A stretch of DNA of 64,000 bases, from positions 55,640,778 through 55,704,777 of the forward strand of contig CM076848.1 of assembly GCA_039519185.1 (NCBI GenBank), written 5' to 3'. The notes below the pieces were generated by a model. It was not told where the DNA came from. It ran no database searches and saw only the letters and a list, made by a program, of their open reading frames with translations. This DNA comes from Astragalus membranaceus. Taxonomy: Eukaryota; Streptophyta; Magnoliopsida; Fabales; Fabaceae. How positions within the stretch are numbered: position 1 is the first letter of the stretch; every line of letters starts with the position of its first letter. Positions 32,865-43,717 of the stretch are shown here, in pieces. A program made the translations under genes and the position numbers.

Positions 32865-35800
32865 TATGCATTCTGCGGTTACTGTCCTAAACCAAAACAC
32901 CATAACTATAATTTATCAAAAACTATAACCACAAATATGCATTCTGCGGTTACTGGACAGTAACCGCAGAATGCATATTTGTGGTTACTGGAATCCAACT
33001 AGTGTTTCTAATTTGATTATGTTCTTGTTTCACATTGAATTGCCATTTCTTTCAAGTTTATTTTTAGATAAAATAATTTTCTCTTAACTTTTATGATGTT
33101 GTTTGGTATTAGTGATTTGCACATTGGCAAATTCCTTTAGAGTTATATGAGCTTTTAGAGTTTTACATTTGTTGATGTTTGTCCCCTCTTTATTTCTGAT
33201 AAAGTGTTAGTGGTGCTTTGTGCCACCTGAAAATTGAGTACAGAATCTATGGATGATTCTATTTTAGTTGTTTGGTAGTGATCAATAAAGTACTTTGTCA
33301 TTAACTCTTCATACGTGAAATGTGTACTAACATCAAAAATTTTCTTGTTGCTAAATGCTTTTGATCTGATTTTCAGGCATTTGTTGCTGCAATATATTAC
33401 AGTTATATGAGCTTTTAAAATTTCTGTTCCAATAACCACAAATATGCATTCTGTGGTTACTGGAAAGTAACCACAGAATGCATATTTGTGGTTACTGGAA
33501 TCCAACTAGTGTTTCTAGTTTGATTATGTTCTTGTTTCACATTGAATTGCCATTTCTTTCAAGTTTATTTTTAGATAAAATAATTTTCTCTTAACTTTTA
33601 TGATGTTGTTTGGTATTAGTGATTTGCACATTGGTAAATTCCTTTAAGTCGTTTTTCTGCAAATTTTAAAATGCTTGGAGTTGATGAACTTGCTAAAGCA
33701 ACCAGCTTTACACATTTACTTGCTCGTAAGTCGCGTGTTTCTTTGTCTGATATAATTCATGTGACGAGTTGAAGAAGATGAAGTAGAATATCCAGGTAAA
33801 AAGATAAAGGTGCGTCAAAATCCATGCAAGAGCAAGATCAGATTGATGTCCGAATCAGAGAAGAGGCATCTAATTTGGAAACAGCAATGCAAGCAGGCGA
33901 TTGAAATTCAGAAGCAGTCCGAGATTTAGAGAGCAAGATAGCAGTGCCGCCATCACCCGTCTGTCCGTCGTTGCTAGCGCCATAGTTATTTCTGCTTCTG
34001 CCCCCATCTTCTCATGACTCATGTTTCTCTACTATTGGGAAAGTATCCAAATTGATCATGGCAATAACTTGTGATAGGTGCCATGGTGGATGTCTCGTTT
34101 TTTTCTGAAAAATGTTTCTCTGATTTTTCACTATTTGTAGTTGTACCTATTGAAAGTTACAAACTAGTTTCATATTTTTCCTTTGACTTTGAGTTTTCTT
34201 CATATCAAAACTCCCTTAAATAGCCTATAGTTTTGGTTTTGCTTTGCTTTTGGTCTACTGAGATTATGTTTATGCATTGTGTTCTTTATTTTTGGTTTTT
34301 GGATTCAAGTAACCACAAATATGCATTCTGTGGTTACTGGGCAGTAACCACAGAATGCATATTTGTGGTTACTAGATGTTTACTAGTCATTCTCTATGGC
34401 TAGATAGGTTGCACCGATAGAAGAGGTGAAACGAGGCTTCCTCCATCTCAAAACAAAGCAACATCATGTATCGTGCGATCCGTGAAGAACCCCTCTAAAA
34501 ACAAGGTTATCACGGGTTTGAAGTTTATCAAGCAACAACCGCCAACCAAAGATGCCCACTTTTGAGAGAATTTTTTTTCATCCGAAAGGATCCATTATAT
34601 TACAATTACAAATACTATACTAATATGATTCCTTTTTTGTACCATTAAATTTTTGTTACAAGATTGATCAAATTAGTATAATTTTTGTAATAGAAGGGAC
34701 TATTCCAAAACAAAAACCACAAGAAGAATGACATTTGTGTTAATTTCAATCTTCTGTTTTTTAAACGAGAAATTTAGATCACGAACATAAAATGTAAAGG
34801 AATGAGAATGAAAATTAAACAAACATATTATGATCAAGAGCAAATTCACACTGATGGTTGATTTTGATACAAAAGTAGCGTATAAATCTTAACCGTGGTA
34901 GGTGTTAAGGGTCAATCCTAACCGTGGTAAGTAGCATAATCCTAACAAAAACCACAAACGTCATAATTGTGGTTACTGGCCAGTAACCACGGAATAGTGC
35001 GACAGTGGTTAATAACAGAAAATTACATTGTTTTCCTACACTTTTCTCTTTTTTCCTCTATCATTACCCCCTCCTTTTTCCAAGAGCCTAGCTTTCAATT
35101 CTTCACAAAATTTGTTGGCTTCCCCTTGTATGGTTTCCTTCAACAAGTTGGTTTTGTCTTTCATTAATGAGCAGCAAATATCTATTCTTAATTGATTGGT
35201 GACCAACACATGGCCAGCCTCCCTCAATGTGTTCTAGTTGCGGAAAGAATCAATCTCATGTTCATCTCTATGCCAATGCTTTAAGAACATCATGGTGAAT
35301 ACACCACAGCTAGTTCCATCCGGTTGTTCTCGCACTTTTAGATCATGCCACTCAAACTGCTACCATTTATATGGGCAAACCTTTTTCATGACTTGATATC
35401 TCTTTGAAATGAAACTCCATGCTTCTTTGATCAACTTGTTGCCAATGTGTTCAAATTCAGAGGAAGATCTTCGAAACTTTTTCAAGCTTGTAAGGTACTC
35501 AAATCTCCTCTTCTTCAGGTTGAGCACGTACGTGACAAAATGTTTTTGGGCAAGGGTAGGTATGAAGATCTGCAATATAGGTCATGAAAACAAACACACC
35601 CGAGTATTAAGATAAGGGAGTAGAAAAAAATGAAAACAAATAAACAAAACACAAACAGAAACAATATTAGTAAGGAAAATCCTATTCATTTCATCCTATA
35701 TATCTCTTAACCTAATTCAACAATCCTCTTCCAATCCATGCCCAAAAAACATAGTAGATTTCAGCCAGACAGCCCAAAATGGGTTAATAGGCATAAAAAA

Positions 35801-36030
35801 CAAATAATCAACGTATAAAAAAACAAAATGGGTCAATAAGCATGAAAACATGTACCACTATATCTAGCATGTGCTATTCTGATTCTTTTAATATTTGGTA
35901 TGCCATTTAGCAACTAACAACAGAATCACAAATTTTCACAAACAGTAGTTGGATTCCAGTAACCACAAATATGCATTCTGTGGTTACTATCCAGTAACCA
36001 CAGAATGCATATTTGTGGTTACTGGAATCC
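32865..36030. repeat. Five nested palindromes in the left copy
   Basis: At 32865-32990, 33431-33498, 34309-34373, 34945-35016 and 35951-36030. The basic unit, GTAACCACA-n11-TGTGGTTAC (n11 contains ATGCAT), is itself a hairpin of 9-bp stem; two units stand head to head, so the whole 64-70 bp is palindromic too. The first site has an extra unit and a gcgg variant; the fourth is diverged. Confidence 0.88.
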
Positions 36031-36308
36031 AAGAATAGAGACTTCAAACCAAACATTATCATCCTAGGCATGTCATGAACTACCTGATGTGTTGTCTCCT
36101 CCTCATCAATTTTGGAAGACCATTCAAGAATGAGAACTTGCACATAAGCACCAGCACTACATACAATTGCATAAACTTGCTTATGATTAACTAATACAAC
36201 ATTTTCTTGCAAGACAATTGGGCCTAACATGGCAACAGGTATTGTTCCCAGAGCATTTGAGGACAGTATTACTCTGTGAGACCAAATAGCATTGTTTCTA
36301 AGAGGCAA
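35036..36308 (-). pseudogene. Ulp1-like protease gene, left copy, broken
   Basis: Mirror image of 42412-43717 and nearly identical. The exon at 35907-36308 reads SHRVILSSNALGTIP... and runs straight through a nested palindrome. The exon from 35575 has IFIPTLAQKHFVTYVLNL, the region of the Ulp1 catalytic His, and after a TAG stop an EQPDGTSCGVF segment with the catalytic Cys, then a second TAG and a basic C-terminal tail ending at 35036. Both stops are at the same places as in the other copy. Confidence 0.7.
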
Positions 36309-38064
36309 AGTATCAAACAGCTTTTGTGCATAGGTGTTTACGATGGTGGCAACATTTAAGCCAATTTTAGCACCAATTTGATGTACAGAAACACTAGAAA
36401 AGAAATGTGCAGCAACAACAACGAATCATTATCAAATATATTATGAAAAATCGGTCCCCTACTAGAACAATCGCTATCATCATTACTTCACACGAAAAAG
36501 TCACAATCAAAAGTGAGTAAAATCATCTACATATAGTGAGCTTCATTATTGCTTCCTAATTACAAAATAGAGAGAGATGCACAATACAGAGAGAATACAC
36601 TCAATTAATAATATTAATTTAGTTAAATAGATGCATAATACAACAGAAAAACGAAGAGGAACCAACAATACAGCAGAAAAACGAAGAGGAACAGAGATGA
36701 AATGGCGAAATGCTAACCAGGAAAGACGAAGAGGAAGAGCTTGGAAACGCAGCAGAAACAGGGTCGCAACTCGCAGGGAAGCACCAAGCCACTAACTGTG
36801 ATAGTGCAGCAGAAACAGTGACGAAGTGAGAGCTTGCGAAGCGACGAAGTGAGAGAGCTTGCCAAGATCATAAAAGCACGAGCAGCGTGGAGACGCAAAA
36901 CACAAAATTGCGAGTAGAGGAGAGGACGAAGAACAATTAATGTTTTTGTAGATATGGAAGGGAAGGGTTTCAAAAAGGAAGCATTTTGCAACACTGTTTA
37001 GAAAAAAAAACGCAGAGGGAAGAGAATGGAAGTGAAGGTTTCTCTTAGGGAAATTACTCCCATACCCTTGGTTATTATTTTTTAGTAAAAGTTACTAAAC
37101 ATTAGCTTAGTTACCTAAACCCAGCCCACGAATAGGTTCTTTAACTAATTTTTGTAACGATTAGGTCCCTTAAGTTTTAAAAACATTGCATCATTCCCCT
37201 TTTTAACTTCGTTAATCAGTGACTAATGTGGCTATTAGACTTCTTTCTTGGTATGCCACGTAAGATAATTTCATTATTTTATAATTATTTTTTGTTAAAA
37301 ATTAAAAAAAAATGAATTATCATCCTTGTACCCATCTTCTTCATTTCCCCTTTTCCAAACCCTATATTCTCAAAGTGAAATCTCTGCAAATCATTACCTT
37401 TCAACCTTCTTCACGTTTGCAGATTTTGTTACCCTATCACCAATTGATTGTACAAAGTGAGGAATAGGAATGCGTCCCCAATAAGGATAGTATGGACCAG
37501 GCAATTTGATCAACGTGAAGAAAATTGCAATGGCAATTAAATGCCATGGAACTTCTGCAACCTAAAAACCAGACCAGGCATAAGCTACAGTAAAAGAGAA
37601 ATATTAAACAAGAAAAGTTATGACAAAGTAAACGAGGAAAGGGGAGCATCTGGTGGCAAAAAAAAAACCATTCCATACCAAAAATAAAAAAATTTACCTA
37701 AATACTACGCTTTCTACGTTATATATCAAAGTAACCCACTTTTTTTTTAAGTGGAGAACTCGCCCCCCACCAGGGAAAGTTCTGACCTGCGTTTTTTATT
37801 TTTTAAATTTCTTATATTTAATTTGATTAATATATAAATTAATTTAATTTAAATAATTAGAATAATTAGTAAACTTATTTATAAAGTAATTGCGGTAATA
37901 ATTACGGAAAAAATGAAGATATTAAAAATTGGAACAGAATTTAATATAGGATAACACAAATGAAAAACACAAATTGCAGAAACACAAAGATAGGAAATTT
38001 AAAACGAAACGACAGGAAAACATAATACAAGAAGAGGCAAACATGAAGTAAACTACTTCTACTT

Positions 38065-38925
38065 TCACCATACATTCTTAGGTAGTGGCCATCGAATGAC
38101 TGGAGGGATAATTCTACGGACGATGGATTCGCCAGACTCTCTGGTTTCGACGCACAATTCGAGATAAGTTTCAATCCAACGTTGGAACCTCTCATGTTTC
38201 TGAAACATTTCTTGAACGTCCTTGTCTTTCTTGATAGGTTTGTTGCACAACCGAATACGATTACGTGGGCCGATGTAGGGGCAGCGATAAACGATACTAG
38301 TGATTTCTTGCTCCACACCCTCTACGTGCGCGTTTTCCGTTAGTTTTTCTTTCATTTCGGCGAAGGTGATGTTGTTCTTAAGCCTGGAATGTTTAGTGTT
38401 GGGACCCTCAAAATACACACCATCTTGTTCCCTGCCCTGGACAGTGCCCTGATAGTAAATTTTACAGGTGTGCGTAATGACTCTTTCCGGTATGGGTTGT
38501 TGTGGTGCAGGTGGTCTTTGTTGCAGAAGATGAATGATTTCTTCTAGAGTGCGTATTGTGTCCACGTACAGCTCTAAGATTTGTCGCCCCATGGGAAGTG
38601 TAGCATGATATTCCATCATTGTGCGGACGTCGTCGTCGCTGCGGATCTCCATAACTGAAAAATAGGCAGTCCCGTCTTCTCCACGTTCGTACTTTCGGTA
38701 ACGTATACGGCTCACGTCTTTACGCCACCCTCCCTCTGGCCGTATCTTCCTCTCATCCTTCTCCTTCAGTTGGGGGAATGTGATTTCCTTATTCATCCTA
38801 CAGAAGATATGATTAGGACACTGAAAGACAACACCATATTCATCGGTGGTTACAGTTCCACTGTGATGAAGGGCGGTTAGGAATTTGTCATCTGAGTACT
38901 GGGTTTGACACAACTGCCATTCCAT
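38065..38925 (-). CDS. Two-domain protein of the PMD-bearing MULE
   Basis: Open frame of 286 codons from the ATG at 38923-38925 (the frame extends upstream but without ATG). It has two diverged copies of a domain of about 110 residues: the first with GTVTTDEYGVVFQCPNH, ITFPQLKEK and IRSDDDVRTMMEYH; the second with GTVQGREQDGVYFEGPN, ITFAEMKEK and IKKDKDVQEMFQKH. The pattern 'short beta-strands, then DxDV..M' resembles the PB1-like N-terminus of MuDR-type transposases; that is inference. A TATA box (TATAAATA on the minus strand, 39041-39048) lies about 115 bp before the ATG. Intact, hence possibly expressed. Not recognised as a named family. Confidence 0.6.
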   Translation of the reverse strand: MEWQLCQTQYSDDKFLTALHHSGTVTTDEYGVVFQCPNHIFCRMNKEITFPQLKEKDERKIRPEGGWRKDVSRIRYRKYERGEDGTAYFSVMEIRSDDDVRTMMEYHATLPMGRQILELYVDTIRTLEEIIHLLQQRPPAPQQPIPERVITHTCKIYYQGTVQGREQDGVYFEGPNTKHSRLKNNITFAEMKEKLTENAHVEGVEQEITSIVYRCPYIGPRNRIRLCNKPIKKDKDVQEMFQKHERFQRWIETYLELCVETRESGESIVRRIIPPVIRWPLPKNVW

Positions 38926-39040
38926 TTTAGCGGGTGGGGCGATGGTTTTTGGGAAGAAGCAGAGAAGAGAAGATGACTCAGAAGGCAAAGGTAGGTTGAG
39001 GGTAAACTCTTGGTGTGAATGTTAGTGTAATTTGAGAATG

Positions 39041-39048
39041 TATTTATA
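39041..39048 (-). promoter_or_regulatory. TATA box for the 286-codon gene
   Basis: Minus strand reads cattctcTATAAATA-like sequence (plus strand tatttata) roughly 115 bases upstream of the ATG at 38925, a normal spacing for a plant gene with a short leader. Confidence 0.45.
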
Positions 39049-39375
39049 ATAGACGTGATCGTGTGTGAGCCGTTGATTTAGGATGATCATAACCGTTGAT
39101 TTTAGGGTTTAGTGTCGGCAAAATCTAGGCTGTTAAATAGTGTCGGCAAAATCTATACCGTTAAATAAAATAACACCTCAGCACTATGCACACTCTGCAC
39201 AATGCAGCATGCACACTCTGCACAATGCATTATTAAAGATTAAATATTTAATTATTGATACAACTGAATTAAATGTGACTTAACATTAAAACCTTAAATT
39301 TAATAAGTGATAAAAATACAACTTCTTAATTATGAAATACAACTTCTCAAACTAATAATAGATTAAAGTAAAATA

Positions 39376-40385
39376 TTAACGAAGAAGATGAGACCCAGTT
39401 CCACACCGTCTAGGACGGGGATGACGCTGTGGACGTTGACGCCGTTGTGGTTGTTCCGGTTCTTCCTCAGTCGAGGCAGGAGGAGGTGGGTCTGGAAAAA
39501 ATTGGGGCACTGATGAAAAAGTAGCACCGTCGGCCTGAGGGGCAGGTGGGTCTGGAAAAAATTGGGGCATTGATGAAAAAGTAGCACCGCCGGCCTCAGG
39601 GGCAGGTGGGTATGGAAAAAATTGGGGAACTGATGAAACACTAGCACCGACGGCCCTCTCTTCAAGGCTACGAGCATAAATCGCAGATTGGGGCGTACCG
39701 GCGTGGAAACCAAACAGATTAAAGAACATATCAGGGTCACTGTCAGCCGTAAAATGTCGATAGGTATGTTCTACTGACTGGTAGTCCTGAGATGTTGGTG
39801 TGTGGGAGATAGAGTGGCGGTGGGGCACAAATTCTTCTGTCTGAGTAAAAGTTTGGTTCCTGTCTTCAGTTTCTGCCGGACGTCGATTACGATTACGGTT
39901 ACGTTCTCGACGTTCGGTTTGAGTTCTTGGGGGACCTGCACATCAGCAACAACACCACCAGCACGTGGATCCCTTAGCTGTTGGTCGACAGAAATGTATG
40001 GCCTTGAATTTCTGAAAAACCAGCGCATGTATCTATCGGACTGCTTTGGTGTTCCATAGCACGATTGACCCACAACACACCGATTTTCTCTATCATTCCA
40101 TAAGTCGTTCCAGCTACTATGATATCGAGCCCAATCGACATCATGTTGTCCCTGCATGGTGATTGAGTGCATGTAAGTCAAATCGCATGGTTCTGCTGGT
40201 ATGTCTTGGAGAAGTCGATATTGCAATTTTACTCTATCCGCCTGGTGCCATTCTACCATATGGAAACAGCATACATTCTTCATAGACCTGCCCATGGAAA
40301 TGGGAAACTCATCTAGTTGCCAAAAACAAAATATATTTTCGAAATGAACCATAAATTGGAACGTATGAATACCAGGAATCGGCAC
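39376..40385 (-). pseudogene. Plant mobile domain (PMD) protein, 3' part, frameshifted
   Basis: The upper part has FHMVEWHQADRVKLQYRLLQ, DVDWARYHSSWNDLWNDREN and YMRWFFRNSRPYIS, hallmarks of the C-terminal half of the plant mobile domain found in MAIN/MAIL proteins and in MULE- and LTR-borne copies. The reading frame then changes near 39935, and the Pro-rich tail continues in another frame to 39376. The tail has three tandem repeats of about 20 residues around PQFFPDPPAP. The N-terminal half of the domain is missing upstream of 40385. The location inside a MULE shows it is transposon-borne, not a host MAIL gene. Confidence 0.7.
39475..39660 (-). repeat. 60-bp coding minisatellite
   Basis: Three 60-bp units (plus strand gcaggtgggtctggaaaaaa ... 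gatgaaaaagtagcacc) encode the repeats of the Pro-rich tail. Confidence 0.85.
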
Positions 40386-40738
40386 ACAAGAAACATCTAA
40401 TGTACTCGGTGATGTTTTCGGTCCATTGTGACGATTGCCGCAATGATTGCTATGAAATGAAGAAGTTTTTTTTATTAATTTTTAATTAAAAATAATTATA
40501 AAATAATGAGTCAGCAAATAAGTTGCCACCTAAATATAAAAGAAAGAGCCACATAAGCACTCTAAAAGCCAGATAGGAGTTTTTGTAACAGAGTTAAACA
40601 AAAACCGTTAAAAATAGCAACGACGCAACGTTTTTAAAACTTAAGGGACTTAATCGTTACAAAAAAAAAAGTTAGGGGACCTATTCGTTACCTGAAAATA
40701 AGTTAAGGGACCTCGAGAGATATTTTGCCTAAAAAAAG

Positions 40739-41592
40739 TATATTAGATTTTTTAAAAATTGAATACGTTCGACAATTTTTTCTGTTTCTCAGTTTTACAA
40801 TCTACAAAACTCCTTTTTTTTCAATGATACATTATTTTACTCATATCGAATAAATGGTTAAAAAATATTATACCAACTTGGCTTGCCTCAAAGTTGATGG
40901 CTAAACACAAGGATTCGTACATTTAGCCACCAATTTTGAGGTAAAAGTGATGGATGGTCAAAGAAGAAAAAACTCAACATCTCATCCTGTTTATGGGAGG
41001 TGGAACCTTCATTAAAGGAGTATCTGAAGTCAAGTTAGCTTGAGGGCTTCAACCTAAACAGAAATTGACTTCCTTTAATATTGGCACCAAAAAGAGGCTA
41101 GTATTTGTATATATGTTTCAAGATGAGAGGAAAAGAGGTTAAAAAGGAAAGAATCTAAGAAATATCTACTGGTCGAACAAATGTAGAGTCTAGGGTTCCA
41201 GTTACAATCCATACAAATGTTGGATGAACTATATATCGTTGTAAGCTTGCTAGTTGAACATGTCACAACTTATATTGTTATTTTACTACACAAGTATCTA
41301 GAAATCATATTAGATTGTGATTTTTTTTTCTTTTTCGATAAGTATATTAGATTGTGATTAATTCAAACTCAAATCCTCGACCCATGTAAGGGCCTAAAGT
41401 TAGTCTTCATTTTTTTCATTCACAAACTCAAACACAAATCTTGCTCCTTATACTTAAATCCTCAAACGTTGCAAGCTTTTTCTCAAGTAAAACTTGTCAA
41501 GGTGTCTTGAGAATGTCCATTCTTTATTTTTTTTATAAGTGAAAATATTATTAATAACCGGAGCACGACGGGAACTTTATAGTTTGGGAATT
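40739..41592. other. Unique spacer sequence inside the inverted segment
   Basis: 854 bp between the PMD-MULE and the right Ulp1-MULE copy. No gene. A LINE-like tail on the minus strand is at about 41525-41575. The last nine bases, TTGGGAATT (41584-41592), are the reverse complement of a 9-mer differing in one base from AATTCCAAA at 32268. Confidence 0.6.
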
Positions 41593-42411
41593 GGGCTGGG
41601 TTTAGGTAACTAAGCTAATGTTTAGTAACTTTTACTAAAAAATAATAACCAAGGGTATGGGAGTAATTTCCCTAAGAGAAACCTTCACTTCCATTCTCTT
41701 CCCTCTGCGTTTTTTTTTCTAAACAGTGTTGCAAAATGCTTCCTTTTTGAAACCCTTCCCTTCCATATCTACAAAAACATTAATTGTTCTTCGTCCTCTC
41801 CTCTACTCGCAATTTTGTGTTTTGCGTCTCCACGCTGCTCGTGCTTTTATGATCTTGGCAAGCTCTCTCACTTCGTCGCTTCGCAAGCTCTCACTTCGTC
41901 ACTGTTTCTGCTGCACTATCACAGTTAGTGGCTTGGTGCTTCCCTGCGAGTTGCGACCCTGTTTCTGCTGCGTTTCCAAGCTCTTCCTCTTCGTCTTTCC
42001 TGGTTAGCATTTCGCCATTTCATCTCTGTTCCTCTTCGTTTTTCTGCTGTATTGTTGGTTCCTCTTCGTTTTTCTGTTGTATTATGCATCTATTTAACTA
42101 AATTAATATTATTAATTGAGTGTATTCTCTCTGTACTGTGCATCTCTCTCTATTTTGTAATTAGGAAGCAATAATGAAGCTCACTATATGTAGATGATTT
42201 TACTCACTTTTGATTGTGACTTTTTCGTGTGAAGTAATGATGATAGCGATTGTTCTAGTAGGGGACCGATTTTTCATAATATATTTGATAATGATTCGTT
42301 GTTGTTGCTGCACATTTCTTTTCTAGTGTTTCTGTACATCAAATTGGTGCTAAAATTGGCTTAAATGTTGCCACCATCGTAAACACCTATGCACAAAAGC
42401 TGTTTGATACT

Positions 42412-43717
42412 TTGCCTCTTAGAAACAATGCTATTTGGTCTCACAGAGTAATACTGTCCTCAAATGCTCTGGGAACAATACCTGTTGCCATGTTAGGCCC
42501 AATTGTCTTGCAAGAAAATGTTGTATTAGTTAATCATAAGCAAGTTTATGCAATTGTATGTAGTGCTGGTGCTTATGTGCAAGTTCTCATTCTTGAATGG
42601 TCTTCCAAAATTGATGAGGAGGAGACAACACATCAGGTAGTTCATGACATGCCTAGGATGATAATGTTTGGTTTGAAGTCTCTATTCTTGGATTCCAGTA
42701 ACCACAAATATGCATTCTGTGGTTACTGGATAGTAATGTGGTATGCATTCTGTGGTTACTGGATAGTAACCACAGAATGCATATTTGTGGTTACTGGAAT
42801 CCAACTACTGTTTGTGAAAATTTGTGATTCTGTTGTTAGTTGCTAAATGGCATACCAAATATTAAAAGAATCAGAATAGCACATGCTAGATATAGTGGTA
42901 CATGTTTTCATGCTTATTGACCCATTTTGTTTTTTTATACGTTGATTATTTGTTTTTTATGCCTATTAACCCATTTTGGGCTGTCTGGCTGAAATCTACT
43001 ATGTTTTTTGGGCATGGATTGGAAGAGGATTGTTGAATTAGGTTAAGAGATATATAGGATGAAATGAATAGGATTTTCCTTACTAATATTGTTTCTGTTT
43101 GTGTTTTGTTTATTTGTTTTCATTTTTTTCTACTCCCTTATCTTAATACTCGGGTGTGTTTGTTTTCATGACCTATATTGCAGATCTTCATACCTACCCT
43201 TGCCCAAAAACATTTTGTCACGTACGTGCTCAACCTGAAGAAGAGGAGATTTGAGTACCTTACAAGCTTGAAAAAGTTTCGAAGATATTCCTCTGAATTT
43301 GAACACATTGGCAACAAGTTGATCAAAGAAGCATGGAGTTTCATTTCAAAGAGATATCAAGTCATGAAAAAGGTTTGCCCATATAAATGGTAGCAGTTTG
43401 AGTGGCATGATCTAAAAGTGCGAGAACAACCGGATGGAACTAGCTGTGGTGTATTCACCATGATGTTCTTAAAGCATTGGCATAGAGATGAACATGAGAT
43501 TGATTCTTTCCGCAACTAGAACACATTGAGGGAGGCTGGCCATGTGTTGGTCACCAATCAATTAAGAATAGATATTTGCTGCTCATTAATGAAAGACAAA
43601 ACCAACTTGTTGAAGGAAACCATACAAGGGGAAGCCAACAAATTTTGTGAAGAATTGAAAGCTAGGCTCTTGGAAAAAGGAGGGGGTAATGATAGAGGAA
43701 AAAAGAGAAAAGTGTAG
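42412..43717 (+). pseudogene. Ulp1-like protease gene, right copy, broken
   Basis: C48-type SUMO protease relic. The exon at about 42412-42846 is of unknown function. The exon at 43178-43717 has IFIPTLAQKHFVTYVLNLK (His region; HF replaces the usual HW), YLTSL where the catalytic Asp (usually LDS) is expected, and EQPDGTSCGVFTMMFLKHW with the Cys. In-frame TAG codons at 43391-43393 and 43517-43519 interrupt it; the frame is otherwise open to a Lys/Arg-rich end at 43717. With the Asp replaced and two stops, no active protease can be expected. Ulp1 genes are known cargo of Kaonashi-type MULEs. Confidence 0.72.

Larger units (their letters stand above)
32277..37127 (-). mobile_element. Ulp1-bearing MULE-like element, left copy
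   Basis: 4851 bp. One end reads GAGACTGATTTAGGTAACTA; the other, reverse complemented, GGGCTGGGTTTAGGTAACTA. The left flank is AATTCCAAA (32268-32276) and the right flank ACGAATAGG (37128-37136); these do not match each other but match the inner and outer flanks of the other copy in crossed fashion. It carries a Ulp1-type pseudogene on the minus strand, five nested palindromes and a hairpin at the 32277 end. 9-bp duplications and a Ulp1 gene suggest a Kaonashi-like MULE; no MuDR transposase is present. Confidence 0.82.
37128..40729 (-). mobile_element. PMD-bearing MULE, main part (inverted)
   Basis: The end at 40729, reverse complemented, reads GGCAAAATATCTCTCGAGGT. The other end, at 37128, is not the true terminus: it starts inside the inverted repeat at ACGAATAGG. 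The missing outermost 41 bp are at 46486-46526. Inner parts of the two terminal repeats (about 37128-37260 and 40590-40700) are inverted copies (gtaacgatta(a/g)gtcccttaag). Flank TAAAAAAAG at 40730-40738 equals, reversed, CTTTTTTTA at 46527-46535. Two genes lie on the minus strand. Original length would have been about 3.64 kb. Confidence 0.8.

Noticed and set aside
33431..33498. MicroRNA precursor
   Set aside because: Perfect hairpins, but repeated ten times inside transposon copies; repeat-derived small RNAs are more likely than a microRNA.
32865..36030. CRISPR-like array of dyad repeats
   Set aside because: Spacing is irregular (0.5-1 kb) and this is a plant nuclear sequence.
39376..40385. 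Host MAIN/MAIL1-type PMD gene
   Set aside because: It lies inside a MULE with TIRs and a 9-bp TSD, lacks the N-terminal half and is frameshifted.
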